Shown: piece after piece, positions 22,595 through 35,752 of the stretch
How positions within the stretch are numbered: the stretch's first letter is position 1
How the letters are laid out: every line of letters starts with the position of its first letter
Source of the DNA: Ianthella basta
Lineage: Eukaryota > Porifera > Demospongiae > Verongiida > Ianthellidae
NCBI GenBank assembly: GCA_964019415.1
Contig: OZ025870.1
Coordinates: 5,880,915 to 5,944,914 of the forward strand
Direction of reading: 5' to 3'
Length of the DNA: 64,000 nucleotides
Position numbers and translations under genes: made by a program
Notes under the pieces: generated by a model
The model's input: the letters and a program-made list of their open reading frames with translations, nothing else
Database searches by the model: none
What the model was told of the DNA's origin: nothing

Positions 22595-25500
22595 ATGCGA
22601 GTGTCGCTCAAGTGCCATGTCAATGTTCTCCTCTACTTAGTAGCTATAGGAGTATGTGTATTTTACCTTCAGAAAGTGATGTGTGAGTTGCTAAATTACC
22701 CATTGGTTCCTGTGTGCTCCATTACCACCACATTCTGCTCCATGGCTTTGAGAATATAATATGACTAGCTATCAGAGTTCAGATGAATCGGTAGAATTAG
22801 CTAGCTATTTGGACTCTATATAAATCCTCCCCCGGCCAGTAACCAAGACCAATTCTCCCCCTGTTTCTACTGCACCAACTGAGACAGTTCCATTTTAAGA
22901 TTCCCTGTTGTTGTTCAGAAACATGAAGGTAACAGAATTTGTCAGTACTGTATACTATCTAACACGAATCAGCCATCAAGGTCCTAGGGCAGTGGAAAAG
23001 TAAGGTGTACCAGCAATACATTCACTCATTGATCTGTGGATGACCTCACAGAGGTTGCCTTACAGCTGTGCTAGGGCCAGTTTGTCGCTGGTGTTCGAGT
23101 GTGCCCTTCATTAGAAGGTATGACTCATCTGTCTCGTCACTCTCCTTACTGTCAGTGTGCATGCTTTTTCTGTGGTTTGGTCATGCATTTGTTTTGTCCG
23201 GGCTTTGTTGTTGCTTTTTCCTTGGCTTGTCTGTTAGCTTGTTGCTCCCTTTCCTTGTTCCTTATAATTTTTCCTTCCCTTTGTTCGCTTGTCCTGTCTC
23301 TTTAATTCTTCCTGTTACGGCTGTTGGGTAACCTTACTGTGCATTGAGAGTTAATTGTGGTGAGCCTAGTGTTCAGCCAGTTTAAATTGATCCCTGCATG
23401 GAGTAGCCCAATTTAATTCTGGGGCCCTGGGCATAATCTCCAGGTGCTTTATAGGTAGGTATTAAGTCCCTAGTGAAGTCCTAGGTGGGGTCATGTGAGA
23501 CAGGTTCGCATGTGGGATCACGTGGCATGGAGGGTCACACCCCAGGGATATGGGAGCATGGCATTACGTCATTGTATGTGCCAGAGAATCACATGACCTA
23601 AGCTCTAGGGGTTTTCTCATGCACCTGGGGGATGGGTTTTGCACCCCCTTACTCCAAGTGGGGTTCATTAGGATCTCTTGCATGGGGCCATATTGTGGGT
23701 TAGAGGAATATGGCTTAGAGGGTATTTCCAGCGGGCCGGGGAAGGGTAGCCTATAGTGGTGTCTCTTATAGTTGTGGCAGGAAACTGTAGGAGGATTGCG
23801 CATTAAATACTATAATTAAAAACATGTTAAGTATAGAAACTTACAGTGGCTTAACAAGCTAGTTAACAGTATGACTTACATGCATGTGCATATGTAAGTT
23901 ACCACGCAACCATGTTCTGCTGTTCATTTGGGTAGAGGTCTTGTAAACAATATTGTACAAGTACTTCAGTCTGTGTAAACATTCACAAACTTAAAGCTTT
24001 TGCCATTTCATTTCCTCATAAAACATCAAATTCGATTCAAAAGTTAGTATTTAGTTAAGTTAGTTAAGTATTGTTCTTACTGCCCACTGGGCAGTGCCAA
24101 GTGGAAGACGATGTTCTAGCTTGTGGAGTTATTCTTCTTGGCCTTATTGGAGGACGATAGTGCATGGGTTCCAGTTGCCACTTGAGCTTTGTATAATGGC
24201 TGCATATTCATGGCAATTAAGTCAACAAGCTCTATGTACAGGAAAGTAGAGTCTGAGATCATATGAAATAGCAGCATGGCGCCCGCCTTCGGCGGGCTTC
24301 TACTATGGCCAGTCGCACAACAGCGAGTCGGCCCCTGCCAGTTTTGACGTATGTGAGCTGGTAGCAACGGAAGGTAGCTGCTATAACGACGGCCGAGTTT
24401 AAAATCGATTGTTGAACGACAGCGAATCAAACCGTCCGACAACCGGAAGTCAAGGGAGCGAAAATTAATAAAATGGCCGTCAGCCGCGAACGAAAAAACC
24501 GAAAATAGAATGATATCTCTTCAAGAACTGTAAGACGGGCGATTTCAACCCATGGAGGACACTCGAGGAACCCCCACTTTATAATCCCTGAGAGTTTGGT
24601 GGCGTTCTGTGCAATAGTTTTTGCCCGAATCGCGAACGAACAGACAAACAAACGAACGAACTGAATTATATATAGAGATAGCACTTACTTTTGAGTCTTT
24701 CAACAACATCTCAGTGTCTTGAGATCTACAGGTGACTTTGTGCATGCAGAATGAAGTCAAGTATGTGTGCATCTCTACTTGTCACTGATTATTTCAACAC
24801 AAATCATGCCACTTGTCAACATTAGCCCATTACACCCTCTCAACTCAGTGAACGTACTATGATCTTCTGATAAATAGATACTTAATGACGAAGGAATGGA
24901 ATGCTATCATTTAAGTTCATTATAGAAAGTTGCATTCTCCTTCTTATAATATGAAGTGCACATTGTGCAATATAGCACATAATTTAGCTAACCTAAGTTA
25001 ATACTTTAAATTCTTTAGCTCATTATCATGCCTGCCTAGAGAAAGAGAGGTGAAGCCTGCAACTGCATGTGTATAGTTGCAAAGTATCACTTCTTTATTT
25101 TGGTATTCCATCCATTATTATAGCTGTACAGATTCACGTTCCCTCCCCCTCCCCCCTCATCATGGCTTGAAGTACCGGGTCTTAGTGATGTAACATTTGC
25201 AGAAAGCTGTCTAAAACAGTATAGGAACTGTCATATAACTCAATGTTTGACAAAAACAGGACTAACATTTATATGCCAAACAATTCTAACAATGAATTCA
25301 AAGATCACATGAAATGCAACTGTGGAAAATGTTATAATAAATAGAGCATGAATGCTAATCATACCATGTTAGTTATAAGGTGCCACATATATAGATATAA
25401 ATTAAGACTCCCTGCGAGTGGAAATAGTCGAATTGGTATCAATGATACTATTTATGCACACACAGCATGCAATTTTCAAATAATTATGATGCTACATCTC

Positions 25501-27279
25501 AAATCTTGCAACTTCTAGACACTTAAAATAATTTTTAGTTAATCCCATAATTTTCTTGACCTACTGCATGTAGATGACTCAGATGTTATTGTCGTGATTC
25601 GGGCAAAAGAGGATGAGAGTATCCAATCAACACAGTCATTGGCACCAGAGTGGCAATGGTTTGGTAGAGATTGCAGTGGCTTGCATCTTGGCTCATACCG
25701 TACCACACTCATTCCCCAAGCAGAGGTTGTAAAAGCGCCATTACCTCAGGGTGTGATTGCTAGTGTGAAATATTTTGCCATCTTTCTTGGATTTGGTCGT
25801 GGTGGAACCACTCTTGTTGGTGCTCTCTTGGATGGCCACCCAAATATTGTTCTAGCTACAGATTACCAATTGTTCATCAAGTGGCCACAGTATCGCATAT
25901 ATCACCAGAAGATATCCCAGCTATACAGTGCCTTACATCAATATTCAATTACCTTTGCTAAGTATTTTCATCATAACAGTAGAAAGGGATATTCTTTTGA
26001 CTTGCCAGGTGGTTTTAATGGACGCTATAATGAATCTATTTCAGTCATTGGAGAGAAAGAGGCAGGCTCTGCTACATCACTGTATATGAGGGAACATCAG
26101 GAGTGGATGCGTACATTGAAGGAGCTGCAGAAAACAGTGAAGGTTCCCATCAAAGCAGTACAGGTAAACATGAACAATAGCATTCTGTAATTCCTCCACT
26201 GTATACAATTAGATTGGCTATAATGGCATATCTCATGGTTGTGACGTCAGCAAAGATTAAACATTATGGGGAGGTTTAATTTGGTATTATGTCATACCAA
26301 CTTCTAACTGGGTTTGAATAAGTATTAACATAGATAAATCTTGAAACAGTGGGCACGCTGCATGAGATATGGTCTTCATGCATTCTCACTTCCTTGGGAG
26401 ACTTTCTGTATCAGTTCAGTGACACCAAAATTATCATTGTAGCAACAGTACTATGATTGAGTGACAGTCTACAGTTCATTCTATATGCGGAGATAGTTAC
26501 TGCATAATACGTACAGACATAAAAGAAAATGACAGACAGAGGCATACTGACATACAGAAGAGATGGAAACTGCACCTAAAGAAGAAGTGATCCATGAAGT
26601 TTCACCAAATAACTGAGACAACGTAACCGAGTGGCTTCTCACCTCGGTCAATGTCTTAAATGCCCTTGGCTTCAACCCGATGTTTGGCATTCTATTCATT
26701 TTGTTGTTATAATACAAATTAATGGCCAATGGGAATATTTCCCTAAAGTAATGTTAGCAGGATTTACACACACGTTGCTGTGAAAATGGGATCTATTATG
26801 TATGCATGCATGTACTTACATATTCACACCTCTTTTCTTTTCAGGTTCTCCGGAATCCTGTGGATACAATTGCAACTCAAATGGCATATGAAACATTTGG
26901 TGAAATGAACAGAACCAAATTCCAAGGACATGTACTAATTAACCACTCTTCTTTACTAGATGCCAAGATTGATGCCATAACTTGCTGTTATGAAGCTGTT
27001 CAGCACATGCAAAACAACCCAAAGTTAAATATTGATATTTACCAACTTCATTTGGCAGATCTGATCAGAAATCCTCATCAAGAGATGAGTAAATTGTGTG
27101 CATTCTTTGGAGTTGAGTGCTTTGACTGGTATTTGGATTCCTGTGCAGGCCTGGTTCAGAAAAAGCTGTCTAAATCCCGCAACCAGGTGATTTGGAGCAA
27201 GGAGCAGATAAGAAGAATTGAAGAGATCATGAGAAGGATGCCATTTCTTTCTCGTTATAGCTTTTCAAGTGAAGACTAA
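22595..27279 (+). CDS. Type II membrane sulfotransferase, gene 1
   Basis: The proposed exons are 22,595-22,682, 25,574-26,163 and 26,845-27,279, with GT/AG junctions in phase 1 and phase 0; the product has 370 residues. Exon 1 encodes a short basic start (MRVSLKC) and one hydrophobic segment at about residues 9-25, as in Golgi signal-anchored enzymes. Exon 2 holds the 5'-phosphosulfate-binding loop GFGRGGTTL (about 102-110) followed by LLDGHPNIVLATDY. Exon 3 opens with the 3'-phosphosulfate motif VLRNPVDT (about 227-234). Family knowledge predicts transfer of sulfate from PAPS to a carbohydrate or similar acceptor in the Golgi; the substrate cannot be read from sequence. An NRT N-glycosylation-like site lies in exon 3. 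It is one of several paralogues. Confidence 0.82.
24275..24680 (+). repeat. Dispersed repeat family Y, plus-strand copy
   Basis: It lies in intron 1 of sulfotransferase gene 1. It begins GGCGCCCGCCTTCGGCGGGC, continues with TGCCAGTTTTGACG, GTAGCAACGGAAGGTAGC and GACAGCGAATCAAACCG, and ends in a (GAAC)n-like tail, ACGAACAGACAAACAAACG. The 63,930-64,000 end and 8,281-8,445 are related. A complementary tail with TTCG repeats is at 56,710-56,755. Confidence 0.6.
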
Positions 27280-30200
27280 TTGGTACTCTGTTGATCCATG
27301 ATATCATTTTAATTTTGCTAGTAAGTACCTTTCAGTTCTGCAATAACTGTATTGAATTAAGCATCATTATGTTGGGGTCCATTTTATAATTATTATTATT
27401 TGATGCAATACTCAGACTTTCTGCGCATTAAATATAATATAACACAATAATACCGCTGTAAGGCAATGAGACATGAGATCGATGCTATACTGTGTGCCAT
27501 TGGTGCCATGAAATTGTTTGTTAGAGCTTGAGTCATGCATAACTTAACGGTGTTTCTATAGGAAGATATAGCTGCACTGAAATCATCTCCCGGTTTGATG
27601 CTCAAGACCTGCATGCCCTTCATTCTACCAGACATAATAAAATTTTCTACAAAAATAGCAGGTTGTAGGAATGGCATAAAAGGACAGACAAGTAATACAC
27701 TACAGCTACACAATCATGAAGCATTAACACTATAGGATCGAACTTTTATACTTCACGCCATCACTCAGTATACGCGTAGTTAAAATGGCGGCGCACGGAG
27801 ACTAAATGACTTGAGCTACGTGCGCGCACTTTGTGGTGTTGGCACTGCCAGAATGGCGAAGATGATGGGAGAATAATTCGACGCTGTCTCCGAGAGTACC
27901 GATAACTCCTCGTTTGCCATTTCAAGAACGTATGCAAGTGTCTATACACTATTGTTCCAGTTGTCTCTGTTAGATAGGCATGTATTAGGGAGAAAGTGAG
28001 CGAATGACGCGCAAACTTTAACGGTTGATTGCAGGCGTCGAGCGCTACAAGGATACAGGAAATGCAAGCCAAGTAAGGTTCAACCACTGCTGTAGGCCCT
28101 CTGAGAAAGGCAGTCCTCTTGAAGGTTTGTCGCAAACGAAAACAGTTCTTTATCATTCGCAATACATTTGGAAGTTAGGGATTGCGGACCTAGGTTGCCT
28201 TGATGCATCTCAAATAATTCTGTCTAGACGACAGGTTGGAATGCCGCAAATGAAAGTGTTCGAGACTGCAAAAATGTCGTTGTAGAGTAGTAGCATATCC
28301 GACACATATTTCAGTATATAGCACTTCCAGTTAGCTACTGAAATTTCGACTTTGAGATGTCTTTTCAGCTATCCTGCTGCATGCTTGCCATCTGGTCTTG
28401 CTTTTGTCAGATTGTCTTGCTATGTTCTCAAGGTGTCTACTGGTAGTTGATTTATCAGCTTAAGCTATCAAGCGTTTGTCACTGTGCACAGCCAGGCTGA
28501 GAGATATCACAACGTATACGTGTTTACTATAGTCCTTGTATGAGTGCATTCATGAGTTGTTACAGTATCACTGTTTGCTGAATGTATCATTTGTTCTTGT
28601 ACCTGTATATCTTTTATATTTATGGCTGTGGTACCGGGATTAATTCGTCAAAGTAGCTGCATTCAATGTTATAAGGCAATTTAAGATGCCATTTTCCTAG
28701 CCTGAAGTGGCAGCTGATGGCGGAGGTCAAGTGATGTCCCCTTGCTGGCACTTTAACATATGCTGTTGTATACTGCGTAGCTCACCTGCAGGTTGCATTG
28801 TCAGTGCCACATACTCTTTGGTCAAGTGCAATGAACACTAAGGCCAACACAAACTGAGTATATGTTAGTTGTACTAGCTATACGGACTATGCTAGGATAC
28901 AGGACAGAATAACAAAGTTATAACAAAGCAGTGCTCAAGCCCTGTGCTAAATACACTCATATTAATAAGATAATTAATGACATATAACATGAAATCAACA
29001 CCATTAAAGAACACATGACAGTGACGTGCACATGGACCTTTCTTGTGTGGTATAGTTTAACTGTCTCTCAATTCATTAATATCATTATGTTCTGTAAATT
29101 TATTACAACAACTATTTGTACTCCATTCTTCAGCCGTGTGCCTTTTCCAGTCCGATGAGCATATTTGGAATTGGATGGTGTGGGATTTCATTGTAATGAG
29201 GTCGTTTCATTTGTATAACAGCAAACAAATTTAAACAACCACTGCCATCCCTACATAGACAGCACTGATAGCTACCGTGCCATATAGGTCAAATGATGCT
29301 TACATAATTATGTCTAATAAGGAGTGTGAGTGTATCGAGCAAAAACATTTTGGCCCACTTTTTTGGACCACTGTCCGACCTTATCAGCCCTTCTGTCCCT
29401 CTTTGATAAATACTAGGTTGACAACTATAGCTATGTAGCAGGTCCTTGCTGTGTTAGGACTTTGGAAAGGCGATGACTTCCATTATACCAGTTGCCTTGC
29501 ACCGAATGGCCACAAGGCAATCACAATCTATACACATACAAGAGTACTGTGCACTAAATGCATGCACTGCGTCTGTACAGTGGATCTAGATCTTTAGTCT
29601 ACATTAATGTGGAAATACAGGCTCATGATTTCAGCATACTGCCATCATCATAACGCTACAGTCCTCGTCTGAACCAGCCACAATACAGACACTCTAGCAA
29701 CACACTAAAGCTGCCTTGGTGTATGCAGATGGACCTACCCCCAAATCCATCCCCATTGGATACCAGGTCATAATGCTGGCCAAACACCTGGGTTAAATCG
29801 CTGTCAAGGTAACTAATGTATCCTGGGTGGGTAGCTGCAACAAAATTAATGGTGGGCACATTTGAGGGTCCTGGCAACGAGAAGAATGAACTCCACTAAC
29901 ATGAACACAGAATTTCCTGACTAGACCTACGCAACAAGTCATAAAAACAACACAGAGCAGTTGGCTGTCAATATAGGCCACAGCTGTCCATCACCTCTCA
30001 CTTAGCATTGTCACCCTCTGGTCTACACAGCTATCTGGCTTACCATGCTATCAAGTGAAATGCATGCCCAATAATAGCATAGCAATAACAATCACAGCAC
30101 GTCTATTGTCTATCTAGCTAGCTAGCTATGTGCATCCATTTCAAACTGCTGGTGTACTTTTATGGCAGCCCATACTGCATTGAGCATGTTAGAAACCACC

Positions 30201-30622
30201 TAGGGACAGTTGACTGTGACGTCAGGGAAACTCTGAAGTCACAGAATGTGATCACCAAAAGTATTGTCCCTGTGCGTAGTCTCGTCTGCAGCCTACTTCT
30301 GGTCTCCATTTTCAATGGCACAACTAATTAAAATAGACGGCCAGAAGTGGGCTGGGAAGGAGACATCCTTGCGAGGGCTAAGTGACCCCTTGCAATGAAT
30401 ATAATTATTGTGCTATGAATATTGTGCATAGTTATTATTATAGTATATACCCGTTTGGGATGTTCTCCATTTGGGGCATAACAGCCCACCTGTTATAAAA
30501 ACTGATTGTCATTGGCTCACTCCCCAAGCATTCCTTAATATTGTTGCCAATTGGCGGACTGCAGAATAAGTATAACATGGCGGAGTCTTCTGGGCCGCAC
30601 ATCTAACTATCTCCAAGGCAAC
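27280..30622. other. Intergenic region between sulfotransferase genes 1 and 2
   Basis: It contains a decayed foldback copy (27,634-27,730) and a family X end in inverse orientation at about 29,230-29,283 (CCATCCCTACATAGACAGCACT). Frames at 28,025-28,285 and minus 29,656-29,877 show no recognisable domain, and I do not call them genes. Confidence 0.5.
27634..27730 (+). mobile_element. Decayed half-copy of the foldback element
   Basis: ATAATAAAATTTTCTAC, then TTGTAGGAATGGCATAAAAGG and GAAGCATTAAC follow the left arm of 9,915-10,026 with substitutions and small indels. The right arm is missing. Confidence 0.65.
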
Positions 30623-33600
30623 ATGCGATTTTCATTCAAGTGCTTCAGTGGTCTTCTCATCTACACAGCAGTAATAGTGTGCATACTATACCTTCAGAAA
30701 GAGATTGGTGAGTACTTATACGTATTACCCACTACTAGCTACCCTGTTCCCATTGGACGCCTCTGTACATCACACTCACTATACTAGCTACTTAAGTACT
30801 TCGCTAACATTATATGAGAGAATACAATAGTACTTTCTAGCTATGTAGGGATGGTACAGGATGTTTCAAATTCACAATTCATTGGTATAGGGATGAAATT
30901 GCGAAAAGTGCCGAAAGCCCACCGAAACAAGTAGGGTTCAATACAAATTATTCTTAAACTAAACTGACCTGGAAGGCAAGCGAACATGGTTTGTCAGCGA
31001 GAAGATGTTCTTTCTTCATATTCTTCTTCGCCATCTGTAACTGACGAACAAATCTATTAGCTCAAGGGTGTAGCCAGGGGGGTTCGGGGGTTCGGACGAA
31101 CCCCCCTCCCTCCCTCCTGTGGCCATGAATTAAGTGCATTTAGGTAGCTAGACATCTGGCATGTACACGCGCTAGCTAGCAGACAGTGTCTCGTTTAATG
31201 GTAAACGGTTACGCACCAGACCCCACCTATCCGTTGGCAGCCATTTATTCGTGACGTCATTGAGTCATACGGTACGCATTTTTGGTACTAGAACACTTCG
31301 GTGCCATGATTTCCTGAAGTGCGCCGCGCTGTTCCGCTGTCTCACTTAACTTCACGAGGGTAGCTAGATTCACATCATTTTTACACCCGTTGTCTTGGCA
31401 GCAACAGGAGGGATGGGCGGCGCGGCACAAGTGACATTCAAGAGAATGGTGACAATTCTTGCAGCAGAACGTGAGCAGCCCTATAGCAAAGTGATGAACG
31501 TTGTACAATGCATGCTCAATTTCTCGTTGATTAAGTCCCAAATCAGGTGCATCAGGGGCTCAAGATCAACCGTGGGTCGTGCGGTCAAGACCCCGATTTG
31601 CATGATTGCCAGTGAGGGGCGTGTACCCTCAATCTAACTTGTCATCCTATGACCCAATTAACTGCAATCCATATTCCCTTAACATTTTCCCTTTTCTTCC
31701 CAATGCATATGTGTTATGTATGGGCAGTGCGCATGTGTGCCTATTACTGTTATCATTTCTGCCTAGTAATCAGCTGTAACACATTCCCATCATGTGTTAT
31801 ATCACGCTTTTACGTTGAAAGTCAAGCCAATTCATCCAAGGAACCTCTATGCGTAGGTATGTTATAATGAACAAATGGTTCTAATCCCGATTTAACCATT
31901 TAAAAGTACTACGCAATTGAGGAAGTTTAAATGTACTAAGTCGATAGCGACTCGTCTCAGAGCGCCGCCACTTTAAAATGCCGTCGCTCGGTCTTCATGA
32001 TATTTGGAGCTATAGCTCACAAGAGAGTATTTCAATAGCCATCTTACTAGTATTACCATGAAAACACATACCTATGTCCTAATTTCGTTTGATAGATAGA
32101 CGGCGAAATGCGAACATAGATGATTGCGAGCCTTATAAAGCGTAGACCTCGAGCGCCGCTATCTTGAATTGCCCAAAATATATTATACACAAACATAGTC
32201 CATTACAAACATGAAGTCATACGAATACGTATACCTAAAAGTGAAAACGATAAAAGGTGCGCCTTAGGCGCCCCAAACAGTAGAGTGGTGTGCACCATGC
32301 TGAACAGGCCTGGGGAGAACCCTGGTAGCTGATTATGGCACTAATCGATACAACTCATTCAAAGTCTTTGAAAATGAAGTGAATTCTGTACGTCTAAGTC
32401 TGTCTGTGACTTGCTCCATGTAGATAAGTCAGATGTTGTTATTGTGCACCGAAGAGTGGGTGAGAATCTCCCACCAACACAGTCATTGGCACCAGAATGG
32501 AAATGGTTTGGTAGAGACTGCAGTGGCTTATATCTTGGCTTATACCGTACAACACTCATTCCCCAGGCAAAGCTTGAGAATGTGTTATTACCACAGGATG
32601 TGATTGCTGGTGTAAAATATTTTGCCATTTTTCTTGGATTTGGTCGTGGTGGAACCACTCTTGTTGGTGCTCTCTTGGATGGCCACCCAAATATTGTTCT
32701 AGCTACAGATTACCAATTGTTCATCAAGTGGCCACAGTATCGCACATATCACCAGGAGATATCCCAGTTATACAGTGCTTTACATCAGTATTCAATTTCT
32801 TTTGCAAAGTACTTTCGTTATAACAGTGGAAAGGGATATTCTTTTGACTTACCAGGAGCTTTCAATGGACGTTATAATGAGTCAATTTTAGTCATAGGAG
32901 AGAAAGAGGCGGGCTCTACTACAGTACTGTACATGAGTGAACATCAAGAGTGGATGCGCACATTGAAGGAAGTGCAGGAAACAGTGAAGGTTCCCATCAA
33001 AGCAGTACAGGTAAACATGAACAATAGCATTTTGTAATTTCTCCTCCTCAATGCATACCATTAGATTTGCTATAATTGCATATCCAATGGTTGTGACGTC
33101 AACATAGATGAGGAGGTTTGGTGTTATGACATACCAACCTCTAACTGGGTTTGAATACAACATAAATTTACCTTGAGACATGCAGTAGGCAGCACACTGC
33201 ATGAGATACGGTCTCTATGCTCAGTTACCATTGTGATTGTGTCTATTATGTACCTCTTTTCTCCTCAGGTCCTCAGGAATCCTCTAGACACAATTGCAAC
33301 TCAAATGGCTTATGAAACCTTTGGTGAAATGAATAGAACTAAATTCCAAGGACATGTACTAATTAACCACTCTTCACTGCTAGATGCCAAGATTGATGCC
33401 ATAACTTGTTGTTATGAAGCTGTTCAGCACATGCAAAGCAATCCAAAGTTAAATATTGATATTTACCAACTTCATTTAGTAGATTTGATCAGAAACCCTT
33501 ATTTGGAAATAAGAAATTTGTGCACATTTTTTGGAGTTGAGTGCTTTGACTGGTATTTGGATGCCTGTGCAGGCCTGGTTCAGAAAAAGCTGTCTAAATC

Positions 33601-33703
33601 TCGCAACCAGGTGATCTGGAGCAAGGAGCAGTTAAGAAGAATTGAAGAGATCATGAGAAGGATGCCATTTCTGTCTCGTTATAGCTTTTCAAGTGAAGAC
33701 TAA
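30623..33703 (+). CDS. Type II membrane sulfotransferase, gene 2
   Basis: The proposed exons are 30,623-30,707, 32,424-33,010 and 33,269-33,703; the product has 368 residues and the same phase pattern as gene 1. Exon 1 gives MRFSFKC plus a hydrophobic anchor ending LYLQKE. Exon 2 has GFGRGGTTL and LLDGHPN. Exon 3 has VLRNPLDT, then the conserved ECFDWYLDACAGLVQ and the C-terminal LSRYSFSSED. About 100 nt around the P-loop are identical or nearly so to gene 1 even at synonymous sites. The region just upstream of the ATG (CACATCTAACTATCT) is shared with orphan exon 1 at 59,392. Intron 1 contains a family X repeat and a retroelement fragment. No disabling change was seen. Confidence 0.82.
30838..31070 (+). 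repeat. Dispersed repeat family X, diverged copy 3
   Basis: It starts with TATGTAGGGATGGTAC, keeps GCGAAAAGTGCCGAAA and ends with a CTTCTTC-containing block and CTGACGAAC, in the same order as 2,206-2,570. A G/C-rich patch (GGGGGGTTCGGGGGTTCGG region) follows at 31,075-31,115. Confidence 0.5.
31350..31637 (+). pseudogene. Retroelement polyprotein C-terminal fragment
   Basis: The frame reads FTPVVLAATGG, GGAAQVTFKRMVTIL, LNFSLIKSQIRCIRGSRST and a stop at 31,637. It is homologous to the ends at 20,286 and 48,545. It starts abruptly, as 5'-truncated insertions do, and lies in intron 1 of sulfotransferase gene 2. Confidence 0.7.
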
Positions 33704-34270
33704 TTGGTACTCTGTTTGATTCATGATATTAATATAATTTTGCTAGTAAGTACCTTTCAGTTCTGCAATAACTGTATTGAATTAAGCATCATTATGTTGC
33801 AGTCCGTTTTATATCAAATGCCATACTCTGACTTTCTGCATTGAATCTATAAATACCATGCGCATAATACCACTGTAAGGCAAGGAAGCATGAGATTGAT
33901 GCTATATAATTATACTGCATTCATCAATATGGAGATTAATTGTGCATTAATTCTATAAGCCATGGTAATTATATGCTGGAGGCCTCAGCAACAGTGATGA
34001 AGGTAAGCTGTCATGCATATCAACCCAGCCAGCAGAGAACTAACATTTCTTCACTAACGTCATGATCACTTCAGTGTTGAAATGATAGAATAGTTTGTTA
34101 GAGTTTAAGTCATGTATAACATTATGGAGCTTCTATAACATGATATAGATGCACCAAAGTTATCTCCAGGTTTCATGTTCAAGACCTGCGAGGCCCTTCA
34201 TTCTATTTTTAATTCAAGTCATCATGTCAAAAGTTCAGAATTGTTTGACCTTAATCTTCATTTCCATCGT

Positions 34271-34405
34271 GTTCTCTGGAATCCTGTGGACATGCACAGT
34301 TACAAGGTGAATGGCATAATCATGAAACATTTGGCAAAATGAATGGAGGAAAATTCCAGTACCATGTCATGATTAAACTACTCTTCACTGTTAGATGCCA
34401 AGATT
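34271..34405 (+). pseudogene. Sulfotransferase last-exon remnant
   Basis: It begins GTTCTCTGGAATCCTGTGG, which aligns with the start of exon 3, and keeps ATGAAACATTTGGCAAAATG and ACTCTTCACTGTTAGATGCC. Indels break the frame, and homology ends after about 135 bp. The Arg codon of the RNP motif reads as Trp. Confidence 0.75.
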
Positions 34406-34546
34406 CCAGTATGTATACATACACAAGTGCACAGTTACATTGCCTACAATTCTTAAGATGCATTTGTTGTGTGATATGCACACATGTCATGATTGCAAAT
34501 ATACTTTGCGTTATGTGAATTGTGTGAAATTACAGACAGCCATATT

Positions 34547-34630
34547 GGGCTGTGACTCTTGGGCTATGACTCATCGGCTGTGACTCTTGGGCTATGACTC
34601 ATGGGCTGTGACTCTAGGGCTGTGACTCCG
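34547..34630 (+). repeat. 14-bp tandem repeat, six units
   Basis: Six consecutive units of the form GGGCTRTGACTCNN, exactly 84 bp. Two units contain TGACTCA, the consensus of AP-1-type bZIP factors. Whether this is regulatory is unknown. Confidence 0.85.
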
Positions 34631-35752
34631 CCAACGCAAACAATGGTCAGGGAACTCCAGGAATCTGCAGCTGCATGCATGGTTGAGTGCAGAAGTCATG
34701 ATCACATGCACACATAACACCTCATGCAGGCTGTGACTGTGCACCAAGTGGAGGTGCGAGGTTGCCTTTTGCCCAAAAATTATGCAATTATAAACATGAA
34801 GTCAACCTTGTTCATTGCACGCATAGTCTCAGTTTGTATTTTGCCAACTTCTGCACTAATCCAGATGCCTATCTATAGTGTCCCCATACCATTCTTTGTG
34901 GAAGTGCATGGATTCACAGCAAATCAGCATCATAGCTATGCAAGACTCCTGCACATGCACACTTATCACCTTATAATGAACTTCAGTGCCCTATATATTA
35001 CTTGGTTCTGTAATTTACTGCAAAATCCTTCCATTACTCCACCCAGTCAAGATTTAATAGTTGCACTACCTCACCATGCGATTCAGTTGGAGGAGAGCTG
35101 CATGCATGGATTGAAGTTGCCATAACTGAAGTTCTATAATGATTGTAGAACATGACTATATGCCAGTGGCACCTCTGAACTGTGACTGTATAATATTACA
35201 ATAATATTTATTATAGCTGTAGCTAACTAATGACCAGTGTGGCTATAATTCTAAATGCAGAAATGTAGAGAGGTGTATACCGACTTCTAAGATCATATGG
35301 CATTCCTTATATTGCATGCAGTGATTTTAATAATCACCGAACAGTATGACGTACAGGACTCAAAATGGCTGAATAAGACCGAAGCACGCATGCACTTGCG
35401 CGAATTTTAGGCCTAGGACCTGTTCAAAATGGACAGCAAATGGCCAGTGCTCATATGGATCCAGACGATTTTCTACCTATAGAGGCGCCATGCATGCCTT
35501 CGGTTGTGCAAAAATGAGTTGCATTTGCTTGTATCCGCGCGCAAACGACGATATAAGGCCACACTTTCTTGCATTTCATCCGGTACGAGTATGCTCGCAT
35601 CTAAATAGACGCGCGATGAATAAGTAATACCGGAAGCTGTCGCCGGTCTGTATAAAGACAGGCCTCTTGTATACGTGCGGTTGAAGGCCTTTGGTACGGG
35701 AACAGAAGAAGTCTGTAGCACTGCAGAATCTTTCGAGTCCTGGTAGGGGAAC

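Larger units (their letters stand above)
33704..35752. other. Intergenic region between genes 2 and 3
   Basis: It holds a last-exon remnant (34,271-34,405) and a 14-bp tandem repeat (34,547-34,630). The segment 33,704-34,405 matches 45,943-46,652, so it belongs to a duplicated block. No complete gene was seen. Confidence 0.55.

Noticed and set aside
26600-26690. tRNA-like or tRNA-derived SINE (GAGTGG and a CTTCAACCC-like B box)
   Set aside because: No cloverleaf can be drawn, and the box words are degenerate and wrongly spaced.
28025-28285. Possible small gene after an ATGGCGGC-rich patch
   Set aside because: An 86-codon frame without a recognisable motif or clear splice signals; not distinguishable from chance.
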